Assembly (NCBI GenBank): GCA_963793005.1
Contig: CAWBYP010000002.1
Location: forward strand, 1,488,001 to 1,552,000
DNA from: RPQJ01 sp963793005
Lineage (GTDB): Bacteria; Pseudomonadota; Gammaproteobacteria; Steroidobacterales; Steroidobacteraceae
Direction: 5' to 3'
DNA length: 64,000 nt
The notes beneath the pieces are model-generated. The model saw nothing but the letters and a program-made list of their open reading frames with translations, was not told the DNA's origin and made no database searches. Every line of letters starts with the position of its first letter. Positions within the stretch are counted from its first letter, which is position 1. A program made the position numbers and the translations under genes. Positions 44,095 through 53,718 of the stretch are shown here, piece after piece.

Positions 44095-46683
44095 TCAGCG
44101 AGGCGCGCTGCCCGCGGCGATCACGGATCGCATTGCATCCGCGTGGCTGAAGTACTTGCGCGTAATGCTGGTGATCAGCATCGGGAGATCGGCCGCCACC
44201 CGCCCGACCAGCGCCTTGAGCCCGGGTCGATCACCGAGCCGGCCCCTGCGGCACAGGCTGGTGATGTCGGCCTGGCGCAGTTCGTCGAGCGCGCCGGTGA
44301 CGATCCGCTGTTCGCTGTCGGGCACTGGCTGCGCAGGATCCCGCGGCAGCGCGTCGAGATGCTCGGCCAGCGCCTCCAGCTGGAACAGCACGGAGCGCGG
44401 ATTCGTCTCGTCCAGCAGCAACAGGTCGAGTACTGGCGCAAGCTGGGGCGTCAGCAGGTAGCGCGACCGGTAGGTCATGAAGCTGTCCGCGATTTCGAGC
44501 AGCAGGATCAGGCTGCCGTCGTCCTCGGGATCGCCGGCGTCGAGCAGGCTCTCGAGCAGCGCGCTGGTCTGCACGCTGCGCTCGATGCGACGACCCATGT
44601 CGAGGAATCGCCAGCCGAAGCTGCGGGTCATGTTCTCGACACCCATGCCGCTGAACGCCGCAAGTCGCTGGATACCGAGGTCCAGCTGGCCAAGTACGTT
44701 GCCGATCCCGGCGCGTCGCGGCTGCGCGGCGGGGCCGGGACGCCGGGCGAAGTCCTCGGGCCGAAGCCCGCGAAGAATCCGCCACGAATCAGCAGACAAG
44801 CGCTCCCGGCTCAGCGACGCGGTGCGGCCGAGGTTGCGCAGCGTGCGACGCAGCCCATAGGCGCGGTCGGCATCGAATACCAGTTCGCCAAGCCTGCGTG
44901 CCAGCTGGGCACGGGCGTCTCCGGCAGCCTTGTCGTCTGTCGGCGCGATCCCGGCCTTCTTCAGCGTGGGGCCGAGCACGCGCCCGATTGCCAGCAGGTC
45001 CTCCGGTGGACACTCGTCGTCGACGATGCGCACGATGGCATTGCGAGCCTGGCGCATGATGGCTTCGGCGCGCTCCGCATAACTACCCAGCCAGAAAAGG
45101 TTGTCCGCGGTACGGCTCGGCAGCTCGCGGCCGATGCGACGCAGTTCCACGGCACCCGTCCGCGTGCGGCGGATCGCCGCACTGCCGGCTTGCCGATCCG
45201 ACTGCACCCACGTGTCCTTGCCATCACCGAACCGCCCGAAGTCGAAGGCCTGCCCGGCGCGCGGCGGGCACAATCGCGCGAGCCCGCCCGGCATCACGAC
45301 ATAGCCGTCGGCGTCGGCGGCAACGAACACCCGCAGCGCGAAGGGCACCGCCCGCAGGCCCTGCGAATTCAGCACCGGCACCGTGGACAGCTTCATGGGT
45401 TCGCGAGCGAGGTAAGCGAATCCACGCTCTTCAATCGACCGGCGCGGACCGCCGACCTGCCAGGCCTCGGGTCCGTCGGGATTCTGCGTGCCCGGCTCGC
45501 TCGCGCCGCGGCTGAACACGTCGCGCGTCTCGAGATGCTCGAGGTTGGCGAGCACGTAGTCGCGGGCTGGGTCCTGGCCACACCACCACGTTGCGAGCGA
45601 CGGCAGCTGCAGTTGCTCATTCAGCAGGCGCTCGCAGAGCCCGGGAAGGAACGGCATCAGGCTCTCGGTGTCGGCAAGCCCGCTGCCCAGCGCATTGATG
45701 ACCGACACCGTCCCGGCGCGCACGGCCTCGACCAGCCCCGGGACGCCGTGCGGCGAATCGCTGCGCAGTTCCAGCGGGTCGCACGAAGCCGCCTCGACGC
45801 GCCGGATAATAATGTCCACCCGACGCAGGCCCTCGAGCGTCTTCAGGTAGACACGATTGTCGCGCACGGTAAGGTCCTGGCCTTCGGCGAGCACGTATCC
45901 CTGGTAGCGGGCGAGGTACGAATGCGCGAAATAGCCGGACCCCGTAGGCCCGGTACTCAGCACCACAATACGCGGATCGGCACTGTCGGCCATCGCGCAG
46001 TGCCCGTCGTGAACGGCCTGGAAGAAGCCCGCCAACTGCTGCACGTGGTTGCCGGCAAATTCGTCGGGCAGGCAGTTGCGCAGCGCAATGCGATTCTCCA
46101 GCGCATAGCCGCCGCCTACCGGTGACTCGCAGCGGTCCTTCAGCACCCACCAGTTGCCGTCCGCAGACCGCCCGACGTCGGCGGCGTAGTAATGCAGGCG
46201 GCGACCACGACTCACCGGGACACCGTGCAGGGGTCGCAGGAACTGCGGATTGCCCAGCACCAGCGTCGATGGCAGCGCCCCGTCGAGCATCAGCCGTTGC
46301 TCGCCGTAGCAATCGGACAGCACTGCATCGAGCAGCCGCGCGCGCTGCACCAGGCCGCTCTCGAGCCGGCGCCAGTCCTCGGCCGAGATGAGCAATGGCA
46401 GTGCGTCCAGCCGCCACGGCCGCTCGGTTTCGTCGCCATCGGCAAAAATATTGTGCGTGAGGCCGTTCTCGTAAAGGATCCGCTCCACGCGTTTCCAGCG
46501 GGCGTCCATCTCGGACGGGCTCAGCGCACGCAGTGCACCGACCAGGTTCCGCCAGTGCGGCCGCAGCTCACCGTCGGCGGTCTTCATCTCGTCGAAGACA
46601 CCGCGCTGCGGCTGGTAAGCGTCGAACATCGCTGCCAGCGTCGGGCTCGGAGAGTCCGGCAGCGGATCGGTGCGGGAACTCAA
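44095..46683 (-). CDS. circularly permuted ATP-grasp and alpha-E fusion protein
   Basis: This 862-residue protein joins two units that are separate genes downstream. Residues about 30-500 are the ATP-grasp domain: LVLGNPQFLRPLHGV, WWVLKDRCESPVGGGYALE, RVDIIIRRVEAASCDPLELR. Residues about 520-862 are alpha-E: ELPSRTADNLFWLGSYAER. The fusion shows the two act together. The TTG start at 46683 overlaps the previous stop (TTGA); an ATG at 46629 is possible. The catalytic Asn of the companion gene is replaced by DRCES here, so this copy may be inactive or act on a different substrate. Confidence 0.83.
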   Translation of the reverse strand: MSSRTDPLPDSPSPTLAAMFDAYQPQRGVFDEMKTADGELRPHWRNLVGALRALSPSEMDARWKRVERILYENGLTHNIFADGDETERPWRLDALPLLISAEDWRRLESGLVQRARLLDAVLSDCYGEQRLMLDGALPSTLVLGNPQFLRPLHGVPVSRGRRLHYYAADVGRSADGNWWVLKDRCESPVGGGYALENRIALRNCLPDEFAGNHVQQLAGFFQAVHDGHCAMADSADPRIVVLSTGPTGSGYFAHSYLARYQGYVLAEGQDLTVRDNRVYLKTLEGLRRVDIIIRRVEAASCDPLELRSDSPHGVPGLVEAVRAGTVSVINALGSGLADTESLMPFLPGLCERLLNEQLQLPSLATWWCGQDPARDYVLANLEHLETRDVFSRGASEPGTQNPDGPEAWQVGGPRRSIEERGFAYLAREPMKLSTVPVLNSQGLRAVPFALRVFVAADADGYVVMPGGLARLCPPRAGQAFDFGRFGDGKDTWVQSDRQAGSAAIRRTRTGAVELRRIGRELPSRTADNLFWLGSYAERAEAIMRQARNAIVRIVDDECPPEDLLAIGRVLGPTLKKAGIAPTDDKAAGDARAQLARRLGELVFDADRAYGLRRTLRNLGRTASLSRERLSADSWRILRGLRPEDFARRPGPAAQPRRAGIGNVLGQLDLGIQRLAAFSGMGVENMTRSFGWRFLDMGRRIERSVQTSALLESLLDAGDPEDDGSLILLLEIADSFMTYRSRYLLTPQLAPVLDLLLLDETNPRSVLFQLEALAEHLDALPRDPAQPVPDSEQRIVTGALDELRQADITSLCRRGRLGDRPGLKALVGRVAADLPMLITSITRKYFSHADAMRSVIAAGSAPR

Positions 46684-49600
46684 GCGCTGCGCCTCAGGTC
46701 GAGGGTCAGCGGGAACTCGGGATCGACTTCCGAGGGCGGCATCTCGACAGGTCCTGGAGTGTGGCCGAGATCCGAGAAGCGGGCGAGCCGGCGGCTCTCG
46801 GCCTCGTATGAGTTGACGGGTCGCGTCTCGAAGTTGCGGCCACCGGGATGCGCGACGTGGTACGTGCATCCGCCGAGCGAGCGACCCGACCACTGGTCGA
46901 GAATCTCGATCACGAGCGGCGCGTGCACGGGAATCGTCGGGTGCAGGCAGTGCGCGGGCTGCCAGGCGCGGAAACGCACACCTGCGACTGCCTCGTCGAC
47001 GATTTCGGTCGCCCGCAGCGGTACCCGACGGCCATTGCAGGCCACGACGTGCCGCGCGAGGTCGAGGCCACGCGCCTTGACCTGCAGGCGCTCGAGCGAA
47101 GAATCGACGTAGCGTGCCGTGCCGCCCACCGCGCCCTCCTCGCCCAGCACGTGCCAGGGCTCCAGCGCCTGCCGGACCTCCAGCTCGACGCCGCCGCGCT
47201 CGACCGAGCCGTAACGCGGGAAGCGGAACTCGAAATGCGGCTCGAACCACTCGTCCTTGAGCGCGTAGCCGGCGTCGCGCATGTCCCGGAGCACGTCGCG
47301 GAAATCGGACCAGACGAAATGCGGCAGCATGAATCGATCGTGCAACGACGTGCCCCAGCGGACCAGCGGCTGCGTGTACGGCCTGCGCCAGAAGCGTGCA
47401 ATCAGCGCCCGCAGCAGCAACTGCTGCGTGAGGCTCATCTGTGCGTGCGGCGGCATCTCGAAGGCGCGGAACTCCACCAGCCCGAGCCGCCCGGTCGGCC
47501 CGTCGGGTGAATACAGCTTGTCGATGCAGATCTCGGTGCGGTGCGTGTTGCCGGTGACATCTATCAGGATATTGCGGAGCAGGCGATCGACCAGCCAGGG
47601 CGCCACCGGCGGGTCGCCCGCCGATCGCTGAATCTGCATGAACGCAATCTCGAGTTCGTGCAGCTGGTCGTGGCGCGCCTCGTCCACACGCGGTGCCTGG
47701 CTGGTCGGACCGATGAACAGCCCGGAGAACAGGTACGACAGCGCTGGGTGGTTCTGCCAATAGGTAATGAGACTGCGCAGCAGGTCGGGCCTGCGCAGGA
47801 ACGGGCTGTCGGCCGGCGTCGCACCGCCGACCACGACGTGGTTGCCACCGCCGGTCCCGGTGTGCCTGCCGTCGATCAGGAATTTCTGCGCGTCGAGACG
47901 GCTCAGTCGCGCCTCCTCGTACAGCGTCGAGGTGATCGCGACCAGTTCCTTCCAGTTCCTGGCCGGATGCACGTTGACTTCGATGACGCCGGGATCGGGC
48001 GTCACCTTGATGACGTTGAGGCGCTCGTCGGCGGGCGGGCTGTAGCCCTCGACGTGCACCGGCTGGCCCAGCTGCGCCGCAGTCGCCTCGACGCACTGGA
48101 TCAGCTCGACATAGTCGTTGGCAGTCTCGGTCGGCGGCAGGAAGACGCACAATCGGCCCTCGCGCGGCTCAACGGCCAGCGCCGTCCGCACGGCACCATC
48201 GGTCCCGCTGCTTGTTCCCTGCTCCATGACGCGCTGTCGCTCGGCACCGCCCCCCGGCAGTGTGCTGAATCGCCATTTGTTCGGCCGGGTCACTGGGCTG
48301 CGACGGCAGTGACGGCTGTGGTGCGAACGGATCCGCCGGCATGAAATACGGATATCGCTCCTTCGGCACGTGCGGCAATGCTTCGAGCGGCAGCCGGAAG
48401 CCGATCGGCGAGTCGCCGGGCACCAGGAACAGGCGGCCGCGTCGGGTCGTCCAGCGCTCGCTGTACCAGGCACGCTGGTGGGGTGCGTTCCAGCGCTGCA
48501 GCGGCAGCACGTAGCCGACCGGTGCGGCAAGCCCGCGCTCGAACACCCGGGCGAGACGTGCGCGCTCTTCCGGATCCTCGAGCCTGGAGTCGAATGGATC
48601 GACGTTGTCCGGCAGGCGTTGCTCGCGTGTGAGATAGGGCACCGGGTCTTCGAACGCCGGTGTCGCGAGGTCCGGGTCCACGCCGAGCGTTTCGGCAAGG
48701 GCCTGTGAGAACAGCTTCGCATCGTCGAGCGTCGCAGTCCCTTCGCGGTCTTCCTGCGCAATCAGCGACGCATCCCGCCACAGCGGCTGGCCATCGCCAC
48801 GCCAGTAGAGTGCAAACGCCCAGCGCGGCAGCGACTCTCCCGGATACCACTTGCCCTGGCCAAAATGCAGCAGCCCGCCCGGTGCGAACCGGTCGCGAAG
48901 CCGCTCGATCAGGCGCGCGGCCAGGGCACGCTTGTGGGTGCCGTGCGCCTCGGTATTCCACTCCGGCGCATCGACGTCGTCGATGGACACAAAGGTGGGC
49001 TCGCCACCCATCGTCAGTCGCACGTCGTCAGCCTCGAGATGGCTGTCCACCTCGTGACCGAGCGACTCGATCTCCGACCACTGGCCAGCGGTGTACGGCA
49101 GCGTGACGCGAGGTGTCTCGACGATGCGCTCGATGTGCATCGCGAACGAGAAATCGACGTCGGTCGCATCGGCAGTGCCCGTGATCGGCGCTGCGCCGCT
49201 CGGGTGCGGCGCGCACGCAAGCGGAATGTGGCCTTCGCCTGTCAGCAGCCCGGACGTGGCGTCGAGGCCGATCCAGCCTGCACCCGGGAGGTACACCTCC
49301 GCCCACGCGTGCAAATCGGTGAAGTCCTTGTCCGTCCCCGAGGGTCCGTCCAGCGCCGCGACGTCGGGCTTCAACTGGATCAGGTATCCGGAGACGAAGC
49401 GTGCGGCAAGACCCAGCCTGCGCAGGATCTGTACGAGCAACCAGGCCGAGTCGCGGCAGGAGCCGCGCCGGCTCGACAGCGTCTGCTCGCAGGTCTGTAC
49501 GCCGGGTTCCATGCGGATGACGTAGGCGACGTCCTGGTGAAGGCGCATGTTCAGCCCGACCAGAAAATCGACCGTGGATGCCGGCCCGCGATCGACGCTG

Positions 49601-49995
49601 GCGACCCACTCCGTGAGCAGAGAGCCGGCCGGTTCTAGTTCCAGATAGGGCTCGAGTTCCTTGGCAATGCGTGGTTCGTAGGCGAACGGGAACTTCTCGG
49701 CCTCGGGCTCAAGGAAGAAATCAAACGGATTGAACACCGCCATCTCGGCGACGAGGTCCACCTGCAGCCGGAACTCGCGCGTTCGTTCCGGCACCACGAT
49801 TCGAGCGAGGTAGTTGCCCAGCGGATCCTGCTGCCAGTTGAGAAAATGCTCGGCTGGATCGACCCGCAACGAATAACTGAGGATACGGGATCGCGAATGC
49901 GGCGCGGGTCGCAGACGGACCACCTGCGGACCCAGCGACGCGGGCCGTGCATAGCGGTAAGTGGTCTCGTGCGTCAGCGCTACGTGTATGGACAT
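46680..49995 (-). pseudogene. transglutaminase-DUF2126 protein split by a frameshift at a G run
   Basis: Two frames make one family member of about 1104 residues. The first part (49995 to 48169) has a transglutaminase core: GSCRDSAWLLVQILRRLGLA (Cys), DLHAWAEVYLPGAGW (His) and LDATSG. Then comes MGGEPTFVSIDD, the DUF2126 start. The second part (in frame from about 48250 to 46680) has NVIKVTPDPGVIEVNVHPA, IDGRHTGTGGGNHVVVGG and LFIGPTSQAPRVDEARHD. In the sequence as given a run of six G (minus strand, 48250-48255) shifts the frame; five G would give HTAGGGAERQRVME. An ATG at 48227 could restart the second part. Confidence 0.87.
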
Positions 49996-50222
49996 CTGCT
50001 CGATCACTTGACAACGGTGGGTCGTGGTCCGCCGCGGCGGGCGCCAGCGCGACGCCGGTGCATGTTATCCCACGGACGGCGGTGGGCGGGGAATGGCCGC
50101 CGAGAGCCCCCCGGGATGGCGCCCTGGGTCCAGCACCCAGCGTGGCTCGTGCCCATGGGCAGGATCATCGCGAAGCCGTATACGGCATTGTCCATGACAC
50201 TAGCGAACCCAGGCACCTATCG

Positions 50223-50228
50223 TATAAT
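50223..50228 (+). promoter_or_regulatory. possible -10 box before the two-repeat lipoprotein
   Basis: A perfect TATAAT lies 33 bases before the ATG at 50261, a typical distance. No convincing -35 element is seen 16-18 bases upstream. The divergent operon start is 228 bases away. Confidence 0.35.
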
Positions 50229-50260
50229 TTTGGTCATCCCACCAACGACGGAAGTCCGCT

Positions 50261-50866
50261 ATGACAAACCACGTGTCCCACCGGCTGATTGTGATCGCAT
50301 CCATGGCGTTGCTGCCGGCAGCAGTCGTCACGATGGCCGGCTGCGCCAGCACCGAAGGGGTCGAGCAGGAGCAGGTCTACCAGGCCGCCGATGGATTCGC
50401 CGTCGTCGATACGTTCACCTATGTGGCGACCGTGAAGGCGATCGACAGCGCCAAGCGAAAGGTGACGCTGACCACGCCGGACGGCAAGTCGGCAACGTTC
50501 AAGGCGGCCAAGGGCGTCGACCTCGGCGCGTTCAAGGTGGGCCAGGAGATCGGTTTCCAGGCGACCGAGGCGATGGCGCTGGTCATTCGCAAGGATGGCC
50601 CGCCGCCGGCCGACGCTGCCGCCATCGAGCTCGCGGCTGCCACCAACGGCAAGACGACTGGCGTATTCCAGGGCGAGGCCTACGAAATGTCCGCAAAGGT
50701 CATCGCACTGGACACCAGCACGCGACAGGTGACCTTCCAGTTCGGCGACGGCACGACCAGGACCACGAAAGCGCACAAGAAGGTCGACCTGTCACAACTG
50801 GCGGTCGGCGACACGGTCATCGTCGAGTACGCCGAATCGCTGATCATCGCTACGTCCAGCACATAA
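50261..50866 (+). CDS. lipoprotein with two repeated small domains
   Basis: The product is 201 residues with a lipobox (VTMAGC). The mature part contains two copies of a small beta unit: VATVKAIDSAKRKVTLTTPD with KSATFKAAKGVDLGAFKVGQ, then SAKVIALDTSTRQVTFQFGD with TRTTKAHKKVDLSQLAVGD. Each has the pattern D-x-x-x-x-x-V-T then K-x-V-D-L-x-x-x-x-V-G-D. It resembles OB-like or periplasmic adaptor modules, but the family is unknown to me. ATG 50261 has GGAAG six bases away. It is a stand-alone gene. Confidence 0.72.
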   Translation: MTNHVSHRLIVIASMALLPAAVVTMAGCASTEGVEQEQVYQAADGFAVVDTFTYVATVKAIDSAKRKVTLTTPDGKSATFKAAKGVDLGAFKVGQEIGFQATEAMALVIRKDGPPPADAAAIELAAATNGKTTGVFQGEAYEMSAKVIALDTSTRQVTFQFGDGTTRTTKAHKKVDLSQLAVGDTVIVEYAESLIIATSST

Positions 50867-50892
50867 CGACTTCTATTGGGCAGGTGCCGCGA

Positions 50893-50917
50893 CTGCAGGC
50901 GTGTCTCTAGCCTGCAG
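50893..50917. terminator. hairpin between convergent genes
   Basis: CTGCAGGC and GCCTGCAG form a perfect eight-base stem with a nine-base loop, 26 bases after the lipoprotein stop and 50 bases before the stop of the second PII-like gene. It could end transcription from either side. There is no T-run. Confidence 0.35.
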
Positions 50918-50966
50918 CTCGCGCTCCAGCGCCTCACTGCATTAGCGCCTCAAAGCACGCGCCCGA

Positions 50967-51344
50967 TCACCTGCCTTCGTCAGGCACCCCGTCCGGAAGA
51001 TGAAACGGCGTCGCCCCGGCTAACCGGTCCATCATCACCATACCGCCGCCCGGTCGGCCAATCGCCGCGACCTCAAAGACATAGTCGAAGAGCGCAGCCG
51101 CGTCCGCCTCGCTGACCACGACGGTTACCAGTCGCGCCAATGTCGACTCGGGCAGCTTGCCACGCCTGGTCTGCGCCGCCTGTAGCGCGGCGACGGAACG
51201 GACAGGGACGGTATCGACCCGCGTCACGCCCTTGTCGCGGAGCAATGCATCGATAAGGCGACGGTCGGTCCCGTCGTCGGGCAAAGCAACGAGTATGCGA
51301 TTGCAGCGTTCGAGTTCCGGTCCGGCCATGACGACGGGTTCCAT
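50967..51344 (-). CDS. small PII-like protein, second
   Basis: This 125-residue protein has the beta-alpha-beta size of PII-like signal proteins: RILVALPDDGTDRRLIDALL, then RLVTVVVSEADAAALFDYVF, then AIGRPGGGMVMMDRLAGAT, where the final PGGGMV corresponds to the P-loop-like turn after the second helix. The T-loop region is short. ATG 51344 has GAGGGAA upstream, and the gap to the previous gene is nine bases. It probably senses a nucleotide or metabolite and acts with the DUF1538 permease (inference). Confidence 0.65.
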   Translation of the reverse strand: MEPVVMAGPELERCNRILVALPDDGTDRRLIDALLRDKGVTRVDTVPVRSVAALQAAQTRRGKLPESTLARLVTVVVSEADAAALFDYVFEVAAIGRPGGGMVMMDRLAGATPFHLPDGVPDEGR

Positions 51345-51353
51345 CGAATTCCC

Positions 51354-51719
51354 TCAGCCCTGCTTTTCCATGCGTTCGATCGCTTCGCGAGGGACGTACG
51401 TCGCCAGCTTTTCCAGTGGTGTCACGTACAGGTATCCACCTCCGGGTGCGTTCATCTCGCCTGCCCTATAGATGGCCCTGGTGATCAAGTCCACGTGCTC
51501 GGCAGCCACCACGAGGCTCAATACCTCCTTCTCGGCTTCCACGGCAATGCCCAGCAGGCCGAGGCGTTCGCGAACGTCGGCTCCACGCGCCAGGTGCACG
51601 ATGCCTCCGGTCGCGCCCAGGTCACGGGCAGTTTTCAGCAGGGTATCCGCCCGGCCTGCGCGCACGACCGCAGTGATCAACGCCGCGTCGGTGAGGTAGG
51701 TAATGCCTTCGTTGCTCAT
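51354..51719 (-). CDS. small PII-like protein, first
   Basis: This 121-residue PII-type protein has TDAALITAVVRAGRADTLLK, GATGGIVHLARGADVRERLG (T-loop region), AEKEVLSLVVAAEHVDLITR and IYRAGEMNAPGGGYLYVTPLEKL, the usual PGxG turn and C-terminal strand. Start ATG 51719 overlaps the permease stop (ATGA), so translation is coupled. It lacks the Tyr51-type uridylylation motif of GlnB. Paired with the second PII-like gene. Confidence 0.75.
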   Translation of the reverse strand: MSNEGITYLTDAALITAVVRAGRADTLLKTARDLGATGGIVHLARGADVRERLGLLGIAVEAEKEVLSLVVAAEHVDLITRAIYRAGEMNAPGGGYLYVTPLEKLATYVPREAIERMEKQG

Positions 51720-53512
51720 GCGATGCTCCCTGCCCTTGCTGCGTCGGGGATCGGCGCCTTGGTGGAGGCCGCCTTGGTTTCGGCACTGGCCCGGTAGCGC
51801 GACCAGAGCCCGGACAACATGACCGTGATGATGGGTCCGACCGACGCCATGCTGAGAATGCCGAAGCCTTCCACCGCGCTGGTCGCGTTGCCGAACCCGA
51901 GGCCCATGGCCAGGACCAGCGGCACGGTGATGGGCCCGGTAGTGACGCCCGCGCTGTCCCAGGCCACGTTCACGAACTCCTCGCTCGAAAAGACGGTGAG
52001 CACCACGGCGATGAAGTAGCCCGGCACGACCAGCCAGATCAGAGGCAGGTCGAAGATCAACTTCACCAGCCCGACTGCGATGCCGACGGCGACGCCCGCG
52101 GAAACCGAAAGGATCAACGTGCGGCTCTTGAACACGCCATTGGTCAACTGCTCGGCGGTGATCCCGAGCGCGTTCAACGCTGGTTCTGCGATCGTTGCGC
52201 CAAAGCCGAGCACCAGTGCGAACAGCAACGCGAGCGCCAGCCCCACGGAATACGCATAGATCGGCGAGCCCGGCAGCCCACTGACTTCCATGAACGTCAT
52301 TGGTACCAGCGCCCCGACGCTGCCGCCCAGCCTGGACAGGCCGTAGGTGAGCCCGAGGTTGAAGATGCACATTCCGAGAATGGTCAGGCCGATGCCGAGG
52401 AAGATCTCGTTCCGGTGTGCAAGTTTCTCCTTGAGGATGACCCTCAGCACCAGGAACAGGAACAACACCAGCGGCAGGATCGCCCGTATGCCCAGCACGA
52501 CCTCGAGGCCTGGACTGCGCTCGTGCCACGCTGGCGTCGCGGCCTGTGCGGCCGCGGCATGGCTTGCTGCCGCCTGGATGATCTCGGCAGGCGTCGCGGT
52601 CGTCGCGACATAAAGCAACAGAAGCAGGACCCCGCTCACTGGAAACAGCGAGGCCAGCGTGACGATGCCGAAGCCCGACAAACCGGAATCACCCTTGCCG
52701 GCAGCAGCAGCGATGCCGATGCCCAGCGAGAGCACCAGCGGCACGGTGACCGGCCCGGTGGTCACCGCACCTGTGTCCCAGGCCAGGCCCAGTGCCTTGT
52801 TCAACTCCGGATCGCTGGCCGCATAGAGGCTCAGCCCGATGACCGGAACCAGCGCCAGGAAGATGAGCGGCTTGAGGCTCCAGCCATAGAGAAATCGCAG
52901 CGTACCGACCACCGCAGCCAAGCCGACGCTGGCGCCCACCACCAGCACCAGGGCCCTGGTCCATTCATTGAGCAGCGCATACAGGTAGGGAGCCTGCTCG
53001 ACCGCCACATTCTGTCCCGCCGTCTTCAATGCGCTGATGGCGGGCTCGGCAAACGTGACGCCCACCCCAAGCAGCAGTGTAATGATCAGGACCAGCGGCA
53101 ATGGCGACTTCCGCGGTAGCGTGGCGCCAATGATGGTGCCGAAAGGCATCAGTCCCAGCTTGAGCCCCTCCATGAAGAACATCAGCCCGACGACCACGGC
53201 GAGCAGGCCAGCCGTGATGAGCCCTGCATCCTGCACGGGCTGCCGGAGAATCAGGATCTGGAACAGGAACAGGTACGCTGCAAGTGGAGCAACCGCCTTG
53301 AACTGCGCCATGAAGCGCGACGCCACGTAGGGTCGGAACAGCGCCAGCGCTTCGTGCGAGGAGAGCCGGTCGAAGGTCGGCCGAATGCGCCTGATATTTC
53401 CCGCCGGGTCCCGTTCGGGCTCGGGATACAACCGGCCCAGGCTGATGGCCTTGTTACCCGCGCCCTGGAAATCGCCAAATCGTCGACTACTCGACTGACG
53501 GGACCCGGTCAC
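51716..53512 (-). CDS. DUF1538 family membrane permease
   Basis: This 598-residue membrane protein has about 12-14 spans in two related halves. The repeated motif GVTFAEPAISALKTAGQNV in the first half and GATIAEPALNALGITAEQL in the second, together with DTGAVTTGPVTVPLVLSLGIG and DSAGVTTGPITVPLVLAMGLG, shows an inverted or tandem internal duplication typical of DUF1538. The substrate is unknown. The PII-like genes downstream suggest direct regulation. GTG 53512 is the likely start; no obvious ribosome site is seen. Confidence 0.85.
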   Translation of the reverse strand: MTGSRQSSSRRFGDFQGAGNKAISLGRLYPEPERDPAGNIRRIRPTFDRLSSHEALALFRPYVASRFMAQFKAVAPLAAYLFLFQILILRQPVQDAGLITAGLLAVVVGLMFFMEGLKLGLMPFGTIIGATLPRKSPLPLVLIITLLLGVGVTFAEPAISALKTAGQNVAVEQAPYLYALLNEWTRALVLVVGASVGLAAVVGTLRFLYGWSLKPLIFLALVPVIGLSLYAASDPELNKALGLAWDTGAVTTGPVTVPLVLSLGIGIAAAAGKGDSGLSGFGIVTLASLFPVSGVLLLLLYVATTATPAEIIQAAASHAAAAQAATPAWHERSPGLEVVLGIRAILPLVLFLFLVLRVILKEKLAHRNEIFLGIGLTILGMCIFNLGLTYGLSRLGGSVGALVPMTFMEVSGLPGSPIYAYSVGLALALLFALVLGFGATIAEPALNALGITAEQLTNGVFKSRTLILSVSAGVAVGIAVGLVKLIFDLPLIWLVVPGYFIAVVLTVFSSEEFVNVAWDSAGVTTGPITVPLVLAMGLGFGNATSAVEGFGILSMASVGPIITVMLSGLWSRYRASAETKAASTKAPIPDAARAGSIA

Positions 53513-53718
53513 CTGTCATCCCGGCCGTCGACGGGTGCACGCATGCCGCTATGCCTGTTCTTCATTCCTGTTCGCCCCTCGATCCGCAGGCCGAGGGGCG
53601 AGTTTAGGTGAGAATCCGGGCCACGTCAGTAACGGCCCCAGTCTGCCTGGCATGCCAGGAACCGCTGAGGCGCCGCGTGCCGCTAGAGTATTGTGGCCGC
53701 TGGACGGCGGGTGGTCGT

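Noticed and set aside
43255..46125. A 956-codon open frame on the plus strand
   Set aside because: It is antisense to the transglutaminase and ATP-grasp/alpha-E genes, has no domain character and is rich in Arg, Gly and His, as expected for an antisense frame in GC-rich DNA.
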